64,000 nt of DNA from Undaria pinnatifida (GCA_012845835.1 JABAKD010000006.1:9638692-9702691), one strand, 5' to 3'; counted from the stretch's first letter, positions 52,576 to 62,377 are shown. The notes: generated by a model not told the origin, from the letters alone. Numbers and translations: made by a program.

Positions 52576-52734
52576 TTGAATAAGGACAAGATGTGGGGAA
52601 AGAAATGGGCAAATGGTTGGCGGAAGATACCACCGCATTATGGTGGGACCAATCGACTTCATACTAGGTACTACTGAACTGCTTCATGGGAAAATATTCG
52701 ATATACATCGGAACGGCATCTACGCTATATTGTA

Positions 52735-52800
52735 AAAAATGAAAATACACTCCATCCGGCCGTGAGATCGAATATTTTGTCGAAACTCATTTTGTCGGAG
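52735..52800 (-). repeat. R1 tail fragment
   Basis: AAAAATGAAAATACACTCCA, then CGTGAGATCGAATATTTTGT and CGAAACTCATTTT. Faces the fragment at 52470 tail to tail across 160 bp. Confidence 0.8.
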
Positions 52801-54109
52801 GGCAAAAAAATTTACTACTTCGTAGTCTAGTCTAATGGACTGACGTACCGAGGTCGACGTTGTAGGTTCAAGCAACAGAAAGGGACTCATATCAACAGTA
52901 TACACGCGAGTTGACAGACCGACAGCAGCAGCTAGCTGTCTCTTTTGGTTAGATTCCGGCCCATCTGCCGAGTCAGGCGTGAAGCGATGACGGCCCGGAG
53001 ATCCTAAAACGCCCAGGGATTATATGTTGCGACTAGCTGGTGTGGTCAAGAATTGCTGTTGTTGATCCATCGGGTACAGTGCGTGGACGTGTAGGGAAGC
53101 GCATCGCTGGCCTATGTTTGGAGATACGAAGTGCGCAGTAGACACTATACCATAGGAATTATATTTATCAAGACGATTATGGTGACCACAGAATTACCGT
53201 CTTTAATATTTTCCGTTTGATGATTTGTGTGATGATGCTGTTTCTTGGGACTCCTTCCCATGCTTGTTGGGCTTGCCAATACTAAAAGCATTCCTAGAAA
53301 AACGAAATATCCTCTGCTACTGTAACAGGTACAGTGTGGAAGTACGCCCCTTGAGTTTTAAAGGTTTCACTCGCTGCCGCTGTGCTTCATTACGCTACGT
53401 AGAGACCCTCCTGAAGGCCTCATTTGAACACAATCACACCCACCACTTTGACACGCCAAATCTTACCTTCACAGCAGCAGTAGTACAAGTATCATCTACA
53501 CCGGCAATATTTCAGCACACCTCAACTATTAACAGGACTGCACGGTTATCGCCCAAAAGATGCAAGACATGAAGACTCCCAGTTGCACAAAAGCTCAGAT
53601 AAGCATCGCACGAATGAATGATATAAACCACCAGTCAGTGTAGAATTATATCACTCAGTGAACAACGAACGTATTGTGTTGTCTCATTGGCAACGCAGCT
53701 CTTATTACTCAGATGCTTCGATACAAACAGCTGTGAAGCATGAGCGTAAGACTGCTGTGTTGCCTCATTTGCAATGATGCAGCTATTAGTCTAATATTAC
53801 TCTGATATGTATATCGCACTCGCCTTCTATTGTCAAAGCCGACGACCTTTTTTCGTTGCCCGGTGTGTGGCTGCCTCCTGTGAGTGGTGTAGCTTTCCTT
53901 CGTCTACTGGTTAGAGTTTAATACCAGGTCTGACTGCTATTAATATTAATCTACCCTCTTGAGAGAGCAACTGCTGTATCGGACACGAGTTGGCACGAGT
54001 GCGTCACATGGCGGAGAAGCGTGGTCGTGCTAAATTACTACCTGTACAGCTGACACAGCAGTTACGGCGCATTACCGATCTTCCACTCGGTGACACATCA
54101 GACTGGTAA
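52801..54109. other. tRNA-like relic and unassigned DNA
   Basis: At 52808-52880 a plus-strand stretch resembles a tRNA head: TAGTCTAGTCTAATGG as A box and GTAGGTTCAAGCAAC as a poor B box. A 115-codon plus frame at 53225-53572 has mixed composition with Cys and His residues but no known domain. Nothing else is recognisable. Confidence 0.3.
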
Positions 54110-54477
54110 ATGAGAGGTCTAATCCGCTTGTACGGCAATACGTCCAACGACGTTTCGGATAACAACTTTTGAATCACTTTGCGTATTTCCAATGACGGAA
54201 CGACCACAGCAGTTGTGACCATCTCAGCACAGTAGAGATACCTTCTTTTAACAACTTTCAACAGATCGCCGGCTCTCCAATCAAGTATGTTATGAGAGGT
54301 CTAACCCCTGTGTACGGCAATATGTCCAACGACGTTTCGGATAACAATTTTTGAATCACTTTGCGTATTTCCAATGACGGAACGACCACAGCAGTTGTGA
54401 CCATCTCAGCACAGCAGTAGAGATACCTTATTTTAACAACTTTGAAAAGATCGCCGGCTCTCCAATCAAGTATGTTA
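54110..54477. repeat. Tandem duplication, two copies of about 182 bp
   Basis: Copy 1 is 54110-54291 and copy 2 is 54292-54477. Both start ATGAGAGGTCTAA and end TCCAATCAAGTATGTTA. They differ at about ten positions and by a three-base CAG insertion in copy 2 (CACAGCAGTAGAG), which indicates a fairly young duplication. Confidence 0.92.
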
Positions 54478-54974
54478 CAGCTTGTTCAAGGGCCAAACTC
54501 GGCTAATTACGGCAAGCCATGAGATGAGGGCTGACATGAGATGAACTCTCGCACGGCAATTTCGCTTTCCTTACAAAAAGTGACAGCTGTTTCACGTATT
54601 AATAGGAGATGCCTGGCATGGGAGGAAGCGTTCCCCGCCTTCTCTCCAATAATATGCGTGCATACGTGTGTATCACGCTTAAATATTACCAGGTTATTAG
54701 GGCCGTTCTTATCGGAGCGCTTTTTTGGTCCAATTTTTCCTAGTTTCCCTAATTTTCCTCATTTTCATTATTTGTCTTAGAATAATACCGAGGCGTTCAT
54801 AAGTTAGGAAATTCTTGAGCCCTAAAAAAATATGGAAAAGTTAACGATCACAAATTAAGAAATCCTGTGCGTCGATTTCCTTACGAATTTCAAAGACAGT
54901 GCTCCGACGAGCGCCGTGGCTCAACGCTGGGACCATCGGGTAGCTTCAAACGTTGACCAGGGTTGTCCAACATT
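54478..54974. other. No supported gene
   Basis: A 79-codon plus frame at 54541-54780 and little else. It may contain upstream sequence of the transposase fragment that follows. Confidence 0.35.
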
Positions 54975-55307
54975 ATGTATGGCCGATGGAAGGAAGCGGC
55001 GTGGGCCTCCGGAGGACTCATCCTCGAGTCGGACGAAGCAACGATTCAGCCTTCCCAATTGTCCAGACACGAGGCGCAGAAAAGGAAGGCTGTCGCTGGT
55101 GTCCTCGTCGTGTTCGGCATGCTCCTGACAGCAGGAGCTACGCTCTATGCTCCCAAGACATGGGCGCCTCTCTACGGGCCGCACGGTATGACATGGCCAG
55201 AGTTCAGAGAGGATCTACGTCGGCGCAGGGCTTCCCGCAGGACTGTTCGAATGTCTGAGGCGAGCTTCGTAAAGCTCGCTGACCTGCTTTGTCCAGATAT
55301 ATTATAA
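54975..55307 (+). pseudogene. PIF/Harbinger-like transposase fragment, cut by R1
   Basis: An open frame from the ATG at 54975 encodes about 110 residues. Residues about 20-60 hold Lys/Arg and a hydrophobic stretch (VAGVLVVFGMLLTAGATLYA). The C-terminal part, YGPHGMTWPEFREDLRRR then RRTVRMSEASFVKLADLL, resembles the N-terminal region before the DDE nuclease of PIF/Harbinger transposases, where an FRM(S/D).(E/P).F..L...L.P signature is usual. The DDE catalytic part is missing. The frame stops at TATTATAA exactly where the R1 tail AAAAAATGAAAATACACTCC begins, so the R1 insertion, or a deletion ending at it, truncated the gene. The family call rests on a short motif. Confidence 0.45.
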
Positions 55308-55750
55308 AAAATGAAAATACACTCCAGCTGTGAGATCGAAGATTTCGTCGAACCTCATCTTTGCAATCTGTGTGTGATACTCCGATCGCGCGTATTACGA
55401 GCTGTGTGTCCTCATTAAGGATATAGGTCGGCGACTCCCCTTACAACTACAGTGTAGCTATCAGGGTCAACAGGATGATTTTAGTCAGTCCGTGCGCGGA
55501 AACTATAAAACCCGTTTCTGAGGGGGACAAAATCTGACAGCTGTGAAGGGAAATGTAACCTTTGATCAAGGGAATCTTGTAAGTCGAATAACCGGTGAGG
55601 GGGTGGGGCGGAGTTTTGAAGGACGTGGGGGCGTGGTTTTGATCAAAAGCGAGCGGGTTTGGAGGAGGGGGGGGGGGAGGGGGGGGGGGAGGGGCAATTT
55701 GTGCATGTAAGCTATAAATCCTTTCGAGGGGATAAATCTGACGGTTTTGG
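55306..55750 (-). repeat. R1 element copy
   Basis: Tail AAAATGAAAATACACTCCAG, conserved unit with GGTCGGCGACTCCCCTTACA and AATAACCGGTGAGGGGGTGG, then GGGGGCGTGGTTTTGATCAA, long G-rich runs and GGGGATAAATCTGACGGTTT at the far end. One of the cleanest complete units in the window. Confidence 0.88.
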
Positions 55751-55799
55751 CATCAGATATATATCGTAAAGAACGAGCGCTTTGGAAGTGGGTATCATG

Positions 55800-55950
55800 T
55801 GAGGTACCCTGGTACCTGGTATACGATTACGTAGTTTGCCTCCGCATCCCAAGCCTGTACCCTCAGCAGCCCAGCTACGTTGTAAGGGTCAGCACTCGCT
55901 TGGAGCATCTCCCATCTACCATAGCCTCTGTACATATGATAGTGTGTACA
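55800..55950 (+). repeat. Duplicated block D1, copy 1
   Basis: TACCTGGTATACGATTACGT, TCCGCATCCCAAGCCTG, CAGCAGCCCAGCTACGT and GGAGCATCTCCCATCTACCA match 63595-63722 in the same orientation. Confidence 0.8.
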
Positions 55951-56294
55951 AGGGCTCCGCTTCGCGGGCGGCTGACGCCACCCTCTACACTCGCGCAAGG
56001 CAAGGAAGGATGCAACAAAAAACATATAAAACGGGACAGAAAGAAGGAGGCCCACGATTTGGAGCAAACAGCGCTTTGATGATGCCAAGAGCTGCTTGTG
56101 CAGAGCAAGTTGCCCTGTTGTGCTCAGCTGTGCTGTGTGTTTTTGTTACCGGGGTGTTACATTTTGATCGGCAGTACGGGGGTAATTTGCGTGGGGGAAA
56201 AAACAGGGGCCCGCGAAAGATCAAATAAATACACCACATACATGTAGAAAAAGAAAAAAGAAGAAAAGTAGCACGTCAGAACAACACGTATTAT
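55951..56294. other. No supported gene
   Basis: Overlapping frames on both strands, among them plus 55836-56228 (130 codons) and minus 56543-56157 (128 codons). They cover duplicated block DNA and look incidental. Confidence 0.4.
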
Positions 56295-56524
56295 ACCCGG
56301 TACTGCTCTATGTTCGAAAGAAAGCACACAGCGCAGCACGACACAGCACCACAGCGAAGGGCACGGCAGCGCACCGTACGGCTCCGCACGGCTCCGCACG
56401 GCACTACGATGCGCTGCTGGGCTATATATAATAGCCGGACTGATCTGAGCTGGGCGTGCATTGTGATCCAACAGCGTAGTACCTGATGGTATGTACAAAC
56501 CTGGTGTATTAATAGTAGTACCGG
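56295..56524 (+). repeat. Duplicated block D2, copy 1
   Basis: GCACACAGCGC, CACGACACA, GGGCTATATATAATAGCCGG, GAGCTGGGCGTGC and TTGTGATCC match 62810-62995 in the same orientation. GGCTCCGCACGGCTCCGCAC is a small internal duplication. Confidence 0.75.
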
Positions 56525-56730
56525 TATGTACTAAAAGCCTCAAGGTCTTCTCGTTGATTCGAATCCCGGTGTCATCGGGGGAAAAAAATCATCCTCGTAA
56601 AAAATAATAGATATCAATTTGACTTTGTGGTCTTCTAGTAGATAGACTGTTCGCTTATAAGCCTGGTTTTCGTTGGTTGAATCCAGGGGTCATATGAAAA
56701 AAAAATGATCTTCGTAAAAAATTGATATAT
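56525..56730 (+). mobile_element. SINE3-like tRNA-derived pair
   Basis: Two tandem units with tRNA-like 3' halves: GTTGATTCGAATCCCGGTGT at 56553 and GTTGGTTGAATCCAGGGGTC at 56674. Each is followed by an A-rich tail and ATC(A/T)TC(C)TCGTAAAAAAT. The second unit keeps an A-box-like TAGTAGATAGACTG. No intact tRNA fold can be drawn. Confidence 0.5.
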
Positions 56731-57022
56731 AATATAGTCTATTGGTAAAAAATCGTACTGGTAGATACACGCCACTGCTGTTCGTGACACATTGTTGTGG
56801 TAACAACTAACTGAAAAACGAAAAAAATACGGTAATATTTGTCATAACTGGCCCTCAGCTTCAGCTTGCTCCTGTTGCCTGGACAATGTGTTGTGTGCCC
56901 TTGGGCGCTTTACTACAAAAAAGCTCGCATGGACGTCTATTAAAATGCAAGTTCAACTCCCTCGCATGGACGTCCATTACAACGTAAGTTCAACTCCCAA
57001 AAAGCAAAGTTGCAAGGTGTGG
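56731..57022. other. No supported gene
   Basis: Contains a short duplication, GCATGGACGTC(T/C)ATTA, at 56929 and 56965, each followed by GCAAGTTCAACTCCC or GTAAGTTCAACTCCC. Confidence 0.5.
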
Positions 57023-57258
57023 TTCTACGGTAGCCCCCCCAACTTTTCTTTAACGAAATCGCCGGTTTTGAAACCAGCGCCTGGCCGTATCTCCTGAAAT
57101 ACGGTCCCCCTTACCACCCGGACGTCATCGTTCGATAGTCCTCCGCAAACAAGATAATATATGCAGATACTCTTTTCATGGCATCCTTCCTCGTGTCGAG
57201 CAGCCATGAAACGTTCGTTAAAGAAAACCGCCGGTTTTGGGGGGGGGCTATCGTAGAA
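57023..57258. mobile_element. MITE2, copy 2
   Basis: About 236 bp with inverted ends TTCTACGGTAGCCCCCCC and GGGGGGGCTATCGTAGAA. The interior GGTTTTGAAACCAGCGCCTG and TTCCTCGTGTCGAGCAGCC matches 36921-37163 in reverse. Confidence 0.82.
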
Positions 57259-57309
57259 TCAGTCCAAGTTCAACTCCCAAAAACAAATCCTGGTAAAAGA
57301 GTTAACAAA

Positions 57310-57370
57310 GAGTATTGACCTGAAATTCGTCAAACTCACGGCTGACGTCCTTGAAAATTAGTTATAAAAT
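57310..57370 (-). repeat. R1-related tail subfamily, copy
   Basis: On the minus strand GACGTCAGCCGTGAGTTTGA and AATTTCAGGTCAATACTC. Related copies lie at 61075-61140 and 61255-61330. It is a distant variant of the R1 tail with GACGTCAGCCGTGAGTTCGA in place of CACTCCAGCTGTGAGATCGA. Confidence 0.7.
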
Positions 57371-57394
57371 ATAAAAATGGTTGGAAAAAGGCAA

Positions 57395-57485
57395 AAACCT
57401 AAAACGGGTATACCCGGTCACTTTCCTACCAAAAACGGGTACACTCAATTATCAAGTGAAAACCACACCCCACGAGCCACGTGAT
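57395..57485. repeat. Inverted block D3, copy 1
   Basis: ACGGGTATACCCGGTCACTT, AAAACGGGTACACTC, TCAAGTGAAAACCACACCCC and AGCCACG match 62465-62378 in reverse complement. Confidence 0.8.
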
Positions 57486-57859
57486 TGATCAAAACAAAAT
57501 TGTACCTGTTTTTGAGAGATAAACATATCTAAAATCATTCCTTGAATTTTGAGCCATTCCTTGGTTTCATGGACTTTGGTCCGGAGTCTTTAGTCTCGGC
57601 CTAAGTATGCGATTCGCGGAACTGGAATTCTCGGTCGAATATGGCTTGGTTCGAGCGCCGCCTTCGGGGGGCCGCTCCAACACCCCTCGCCCTGCCGTGT
57701 CCGTTCCGCACATCGACGTGAACGCGGACGGGCGCCGAGCGAGACGAGCGAGTGTCGAGGAGGAATTTTGGAAAAATTGTTGAATCTTAATGGCTGCAAC
57801 GCCTGAATGATTTACAAAATTGGCATCATTTCCAAACGGTACGTGATAATGTTTGGAAT
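57486..57859. other. No supported gene
   Basis: A minus frame of 120 codons (57929-57567) runs partly into block D4 and has no recognisable domain. Confidence 0.4.
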
Positions 57860-58098
57860 TTTGCGTACTGGGTGAAAACAGCAGTATGTACGACGAGCAT
57901 GAACGCCAACTGACGGCATTGGCAAACACACAACATCAGGTGCATGCAGCAGCAGTAGCCGAAGGGCGAAACTTCTAGCACATACTGCAGCAACTAGTAT
58001 CAACCAGAACCACAGCAGATAGCTCAAAGTGCAGTACGAGTGCAGTTGGCAAGTTTCGTCGTACATGCATCACTCTGTCCAATAGTCTATATATAACA
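57860..58098 (+). repeat. Direct duplication D4, copy 1
   Basis: GTACTGGGTGAAAACAGCAG through AGTATGTACGACGAGCATGA to CATCACTCTGTCCAATAG. It matches 58325-58550 at well over 90 percent by eye, with small length differences (GCATGCAGCAGCAG versus GCAGCAGCAG). Confidence 0.92.
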
Positions 58099-58324
58099 GC
58101 ATCTCAAGCAGGTAGAAGAGCCGTCGCTTCGGCCTTTGGCCTTGGCTTTAGCACAGCCGCTGACACTCCAAGCACCCTCTGCTGTAGGTATGAACGAGTG
58201 CGGTTAAATCGCAGCGAACTATCCCGCTGTGCTCGCCTCTATGTGGCCATTCTCCATGCCATTTCATGTCACCTCCCTTCTGTTTTGAGCTCGTCGTCGT
58301 GCCGTCGAGGAACGAGGGAACCCG

Positions 58325-58550
58325 TACGTACTGGGTGAGAACAGCAGTATGTACGACGAGCATGAACGCCAACTGACAACATTGGCAAACACACAACATC
58401 AGGTGCAGCAGCAGTAGCCGAAGGGCGAAACTTCTAGCACATACAGCAGCAACTAGTAGCAACCAGAACCACAGCAGATAGCTCAAAGTGCAGTACGAGT
58501 GCCGTTGGCAAGTTTAGTCGTACGCGCATCACTCTGTCCAATATATAACC
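58325..58550 (+). repeat. Direct duplication D4, copy 2
   Basis: Second copy, separated from the first by about 225 bp of unrelated sequence. The arrangement could be a solo tandem duplication with a spacer or the termini of a small element; no TG...CA ends or coding part supports an LTR element. Confidence 0.92.
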
Positions 58551-58939
58551 ACCGTTATATGTTCATATTGATGAAGAAAAAAATACCAGGTCGTATTACA
58601 TTTATTTCCTGTAAGAATGATACGTCGTACGAGCGGACGTTCTGATTCTGGTGCCGTGAGACCATCGAGCACACCGCATGTTTTACCCAAACAAGAGCCA
58701 ACAAGAGGCAGCGCACAGGGGCCCCCAACACAGAGACACGTGACAACCACGGCCAGCTGTCGGTCGCGTAATTGTCCGGTGGTCCGTGCTTCGGTGGGTG
58801 TATCGGAAGTCGTTCTTAGTACTGCTGTAGATCGTCGAAAAACCAAGTGGCATCGTGCTGGTGGCAAGACTCGCCAGTAGACCCCCCAAAATTTATTTAC
58901 CTTTTCTTTTTCTTGGCCCCATGCACCCATTTATATCTT
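58551..58939. other. No supported gene
   Basis: A plus frame of 87 codons (58617-58880, Arg/Ser/Thr rich) overlaps a minus frame of 133 codons (58930-58529). Neither shows a domain. Confidence 0.35.
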
Positions 58940-59308
58940 TTCCTTTCTCTTCTTTGTTTGTTTCTTTTTTCCAATTGACTTGCGTCTGTTGTGCGCATGC
59001 GGAGTGATAGATACCACGCGTAATATATACGTGGTAGTTTTTCTTGGTTGGCAAACGGTATAGTCGGTTTTCCCAGGCGCGAGTAGTGAGACGTATGCAC
59101 CGGTATGGACCTGGCACATCGTGGACTGACTCCCGATTTCACTTTTACATGTTTCTGGTGGAGGCATGAATTGCGTCAGCTGTGATTTATGCGTGTACCA
59201 CCTTTGGTTTGTGTTTTTCCCCTAGGGTATTCCTCAGCTCCAGAGTGACTGGAGCTCGTGCTGTGACCACGGACTTGATTATGCGAGTTAATGTGAGAAC
59301 GACAACAA
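58940..59308 (+). repeat. Dispersed repeat R2, copy 2
   Basis: Partner of 100-478, in the same orientation nearly 59 kb away. Clearest matches are GTATGGACCTGGCACATCGT, GATTTCACTTTTACATG, AATTGCGTCAGC and GCGAGTTAATGTGAGAAC. Confidence 0.65.
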
Positions 59309-59565
59309 CAACAACTGAAATATTGCCTGGTTCTTGACCTTTCAGCTGCCTCCTGCAAACTTGGTTTTTCTGCCATCACGATTTTGAACTTATTCGCGAT
59401 TTTTTCTTCCTTTTTGTCTACTAAGTTGAGCTTCCTACTGCCGCTAATTGCCGCCTGACATCTGTGCATTAGTTGCGGAACGGCCCAGCTTTAGCTTTTC
59501 TTTGATTCGCACCATTTGTTTTGTACTTGACGAAGCTTCAGCGGCTGAGATCTGGGCTTGGCTCA
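59309..59565. other. No supported gene
   Basis: CAA repeats at 59300-59312 and low-complexity T-rich tracts. The minus frame 59469-59176 partly overlaps R2. Confidence 0.4.
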
Positions 59566-59715
59566 TCAGCTCGACACCGCCCAGCACCCCATCGCAGCGC
59601 TATAGCTTACAGCAACGAAGCACCGAGCAGTGCCCTGCGATGCCCTGCGGCTCAGCTCAGCAGCGCACCGCTAGCTCAGCAGAGCGACGCGCTATGCTTT
59701 GCCGTGCTCTGCCAT
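59566..59715. repeat. Inverted block D5, copy 1
   Basis: Sequence around GGCTCATCAGCTC, CGCAGCGCTATAGC, GCAGTGCCCTGCGATG and GCTTTGC matches 63205-63045 in reverse complement. Confidence 0.7.
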
Positions 59716-59878
59716 TGCGGTCGTTTGTTATTCATGATATCTAAAACTCCGCGTACGCTGATATTTAGGTATTTGGCGCTTTATTCTATACATATCGCGT
59801 CAACCATCGTAATATCATACAATTTGGGGGAGGGAATGCAATCTCTATGCAAAGATCCTGGTTTTTTTTAATCATTTG

Positions 59879-60245
59879 TCAGCCGGCCGCCCCGGTGGTC
59901 TATTAATAATAGCGGTTTTACCCTCGAATACTACTAACGTTTGGTTGTCCTTGAGTTCGACACCCACCACGATGAGATTTGACTTTATTTGCAAAAATGC
60001 AACAAAAAAAAAACAGGCATCAATCAACTGCTTAGAGCACTTAGCAGCGTGGGTTGGTTCGACGCGAGTCGACGAGGGAAGAAAATGCTGGATTCTCCTG
60101 GCGGTAAAAATGAAAGCACGTGCCGAAGTGGGGAGGGAGGATGGGGGCCCGCTATTGACCCCGGATCTGAGTTACTACTGGGAGGGAGCGCGAGAGTGGT
60201 GCGGGGATAATAAATGGGATGAAGAAAAAAAATGTTGCAAAGGTA
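59879..60245 (+). mobile_element. SINE2, copy 2 (tRNA-derived)
   Basis: Head CAGCCGGCCGCCCCGGTGGT and a degenerate B box GAGTTCGACACCC, body shared with 22613-23000, and an A-rich stretch near 60222-60232 with a TATTATTATTACTACC 3' end. Confidence 0.75.
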
Positions 60246-61074
60246 TATTATTATTACTACCAGTAAATAATGTGTCAGTCTCTAGGAAATACGCACGGCA
60301 CTATCAGCAGTCGTCATGGTAGGGACACTCCGGATATTATGCATTGAGGGGACGCGTCCATTTTCGACAACGTGAAAGCCCTCACGGAGAAAAGACAGCA
60401 GACACACATATCCCGCCTTCCCGAGAAAAAACAGAGAAGAAGCGCTACGCCAACCTCTCGTACGAGCAAAGCCACCCCCGCACCAATCTTAGACAACGCC
60501 GCCTCAACGAGAGATCGCCCTCCTCTTCTACGTTTTCCTCCTCGCCCGCGACCACGCAGACCAATCAATGCGACAGCCTTCACGTAACAAACAAAGCAAT
60601 CTTCTTCCAAAACCTCGCCGGCTGACATGTCCTCATGTCGACGTTTGATGCAAACCGACTTTGCATCCTGTCGACTTCGAACCTCCATTGCAACGGGGAC
60701 AGCAGTGCAGTCTCTTCATTAATAATGCCAAGGCCTCTTTTGTTTCGCCTAGAGGCGACGCAGGTTCTCAATAATACTTTTTTGGGTATTTTTGTTTGAT
60801 AGACGCCAACTTTTACTTGACGGCGCATTTAATAGTTTGTCTCGCCTATCCTTGCCTTCTTTATTGTATAATATTACGTTTTTTCTTTTGTCAAAGCATG
60901 ACTTTCAGAATCCCATGTTTGTATGAAACTCTTGGCATTACTTTAAAGTTCAATGCATGCCAAATCGGACAGCTACACCTTAAGTGGTCGAAGTGCTGCC
61001 CTGCCCTACCCGAAGCATGGGCGCCGGCGAATGCCGGCACCAATGCGGAGCCCTTGTATTTTATAAAATTATTT
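60246..61074. other. No supported gene
   Basis: Plus 60344-60625 (93 codons, Arg/Ser rich) and minus 60688-60314 (124 codons) overlap; neither is recognised. The TATTTTATAAAATTATTTC stretch near 61048 precedes the R1-related unit. Confidence 0.4.
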
Positions 61075-61330
61075 CAACGACGTCAGCCGTGAGTTCGACG
61101 AATTTCGGGTCAATACTCATCTTTGCAAGCTGCGTTGTTGGTACTTGTAATATACTTTGTGTGAGTTTTGCCATAATGGGAGGGGTCATATTGTTCTGTT
61201 AAAAAAACATATATATAGACTATACGAGTATGTATGTACATATTTTATAAAAAACCTTTCAAGGACGTCAGCCGTGAGTTCGACGAATTTCAGGTCAACA
61301 TTCATACTTGCAAGCTGCGTTGTTGGTTGT
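61075..61330 (+). repeat. R1-related tail subfamily, two copies
   Basis: Units at 61075-61140 and 61255-61330 both read GACGTCAGCCGTGAGTTCGA, CGAATTTC(G/A)GGTCAA and CTTGCAAGCTGCGTTGTTGG. They share CTTTGCAAGCTG-type sequence with the R1 end and the order of blocks, so the two families are probably related. Confidence 0.75.
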
Positions 61331-61579
61331 CCCGGGTATAGCAGTAAATGGTCACTATGCTTGGCTTTCACCCGTTTTTGGTTGTGTCTACGCCAATCAG
61401 ATGCCTTCATATATATTATACCCGAGATCAGAGGTAATATATTGTGATCCCCTCTATACGAACGTCGCTTTCGCTGGGATGGAACGCCGTCGTGGTGCCT
61501 GAAAAAAGGGAGGTCAAGAAGTTCACAGCAGCTTCCACCCCTTCCACATTAAACACCACTTCACCCCTGTCACAAACGT

Positions 61580-61875
61580 AGCTCTCTCCTCCCTTTCAAC
61601 TCCGACGGGCGAGCACCGTGGCCACAGAGGGCAACTCGTCTGGCTCATCGTACCTGCGTGTAGGCTCTGTGTTTGGCAGCACGAAGGAACTTCGTTCAGC
61701 TGTTGCGCGGGCGTATCTGGCAACCGGTTCATGTGTACAGGGCCTCTGGGAAAGGCGGTGGGTAACAGAAGACGTACCAGTGCTCCGGGGCGGCCGAGCC
61801 ACCGAAACCGAACCAGGATCCGTCGCAGTACTGCTAAATGATCATATCGTACAACAACAGTTAGTCCATGTTTGA
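61580..61875 (+). pseudogene. Coding fragment, possibly of a MULE-type transposase
   Basis: The plus strand reads NSSGSSYLRVGSVFGSTKEL then RSAVARAYLATGSC and continues to a stop at 61875 without an ATG near its start. The VG.VF.S..ELR.AV pattern recalls the N-terminal DNA-binding region of Mutator-like transposases. The evidence is one short motif and the rest of such a protein is absent; an R1 fragment begins 27 bases after the stop. Confidence 0.2.
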
Positions 61876-61901
61876 CGAGTACTATGTGGTACATATCAAC
61901 T

Positions 61902-61999
61902 CGTAATGCGCGCGATCGGAGTATCACACACAGCTTGCAAAGATGAGTTTCGACGAAATCTTCGATCTCACAGCTGAAGTGTATTTTCATATTTTATAA
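61902..61999 (+). repeat. R1 tail fragment
   Basis: ACTCGTAATGCGCGCGATCG, CACAGCTTGCAAAGATGAGT, ACAGCTGAAGTGTATTTTCA. Only the last 100 bases of R1 are present. Confidence 0.88.
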
Positions 62000-62377
62000 T
62001 ATCGTACTACGAGTACGAATGAATATGAGCACAGCAACAAATACACGTATTTCATTATCGCTCGCTCGTTCGCTCGCCCGCCGTCGCTCTTGTTACTACT
62101 ATGTACGATCCATGATTATACGATTATACCTGGTACTCTGTTTTGATGTGATGAATACCTTAGTACATGCTTGACGAGAATACTCGTATACGTGGTACAT
62201 ATCGTAGCACGAGTACGAATTACATATCGTAGCACGAGTACGAATGAGTGTGATTAAGAAAACAATCAATTGCATGCATTCAATTACCAACTACACACTA
62301 GACATATACCTTATACGTGTACACCTTATGCATAGCGTCAGAAGGCCAAAAAACGAGAGGTTCATCGATGGGCAATC
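62000..62377. other. No supported gene
   Basis: Contains CGCTCGCTCGTTCGCTCGCC near 62059 and a short duplication, ACATATCGTAGCACGAGTAC, at 62197 and 62222. Confidence 0.5.

Noticed and set aside
57860-58550. LTR retrotransposon with 230 bp LTRs
   Set aside because: The direct repeats are only 225 bp apart, have no TG...CA ends, and no gag or pol sequence lies between them.
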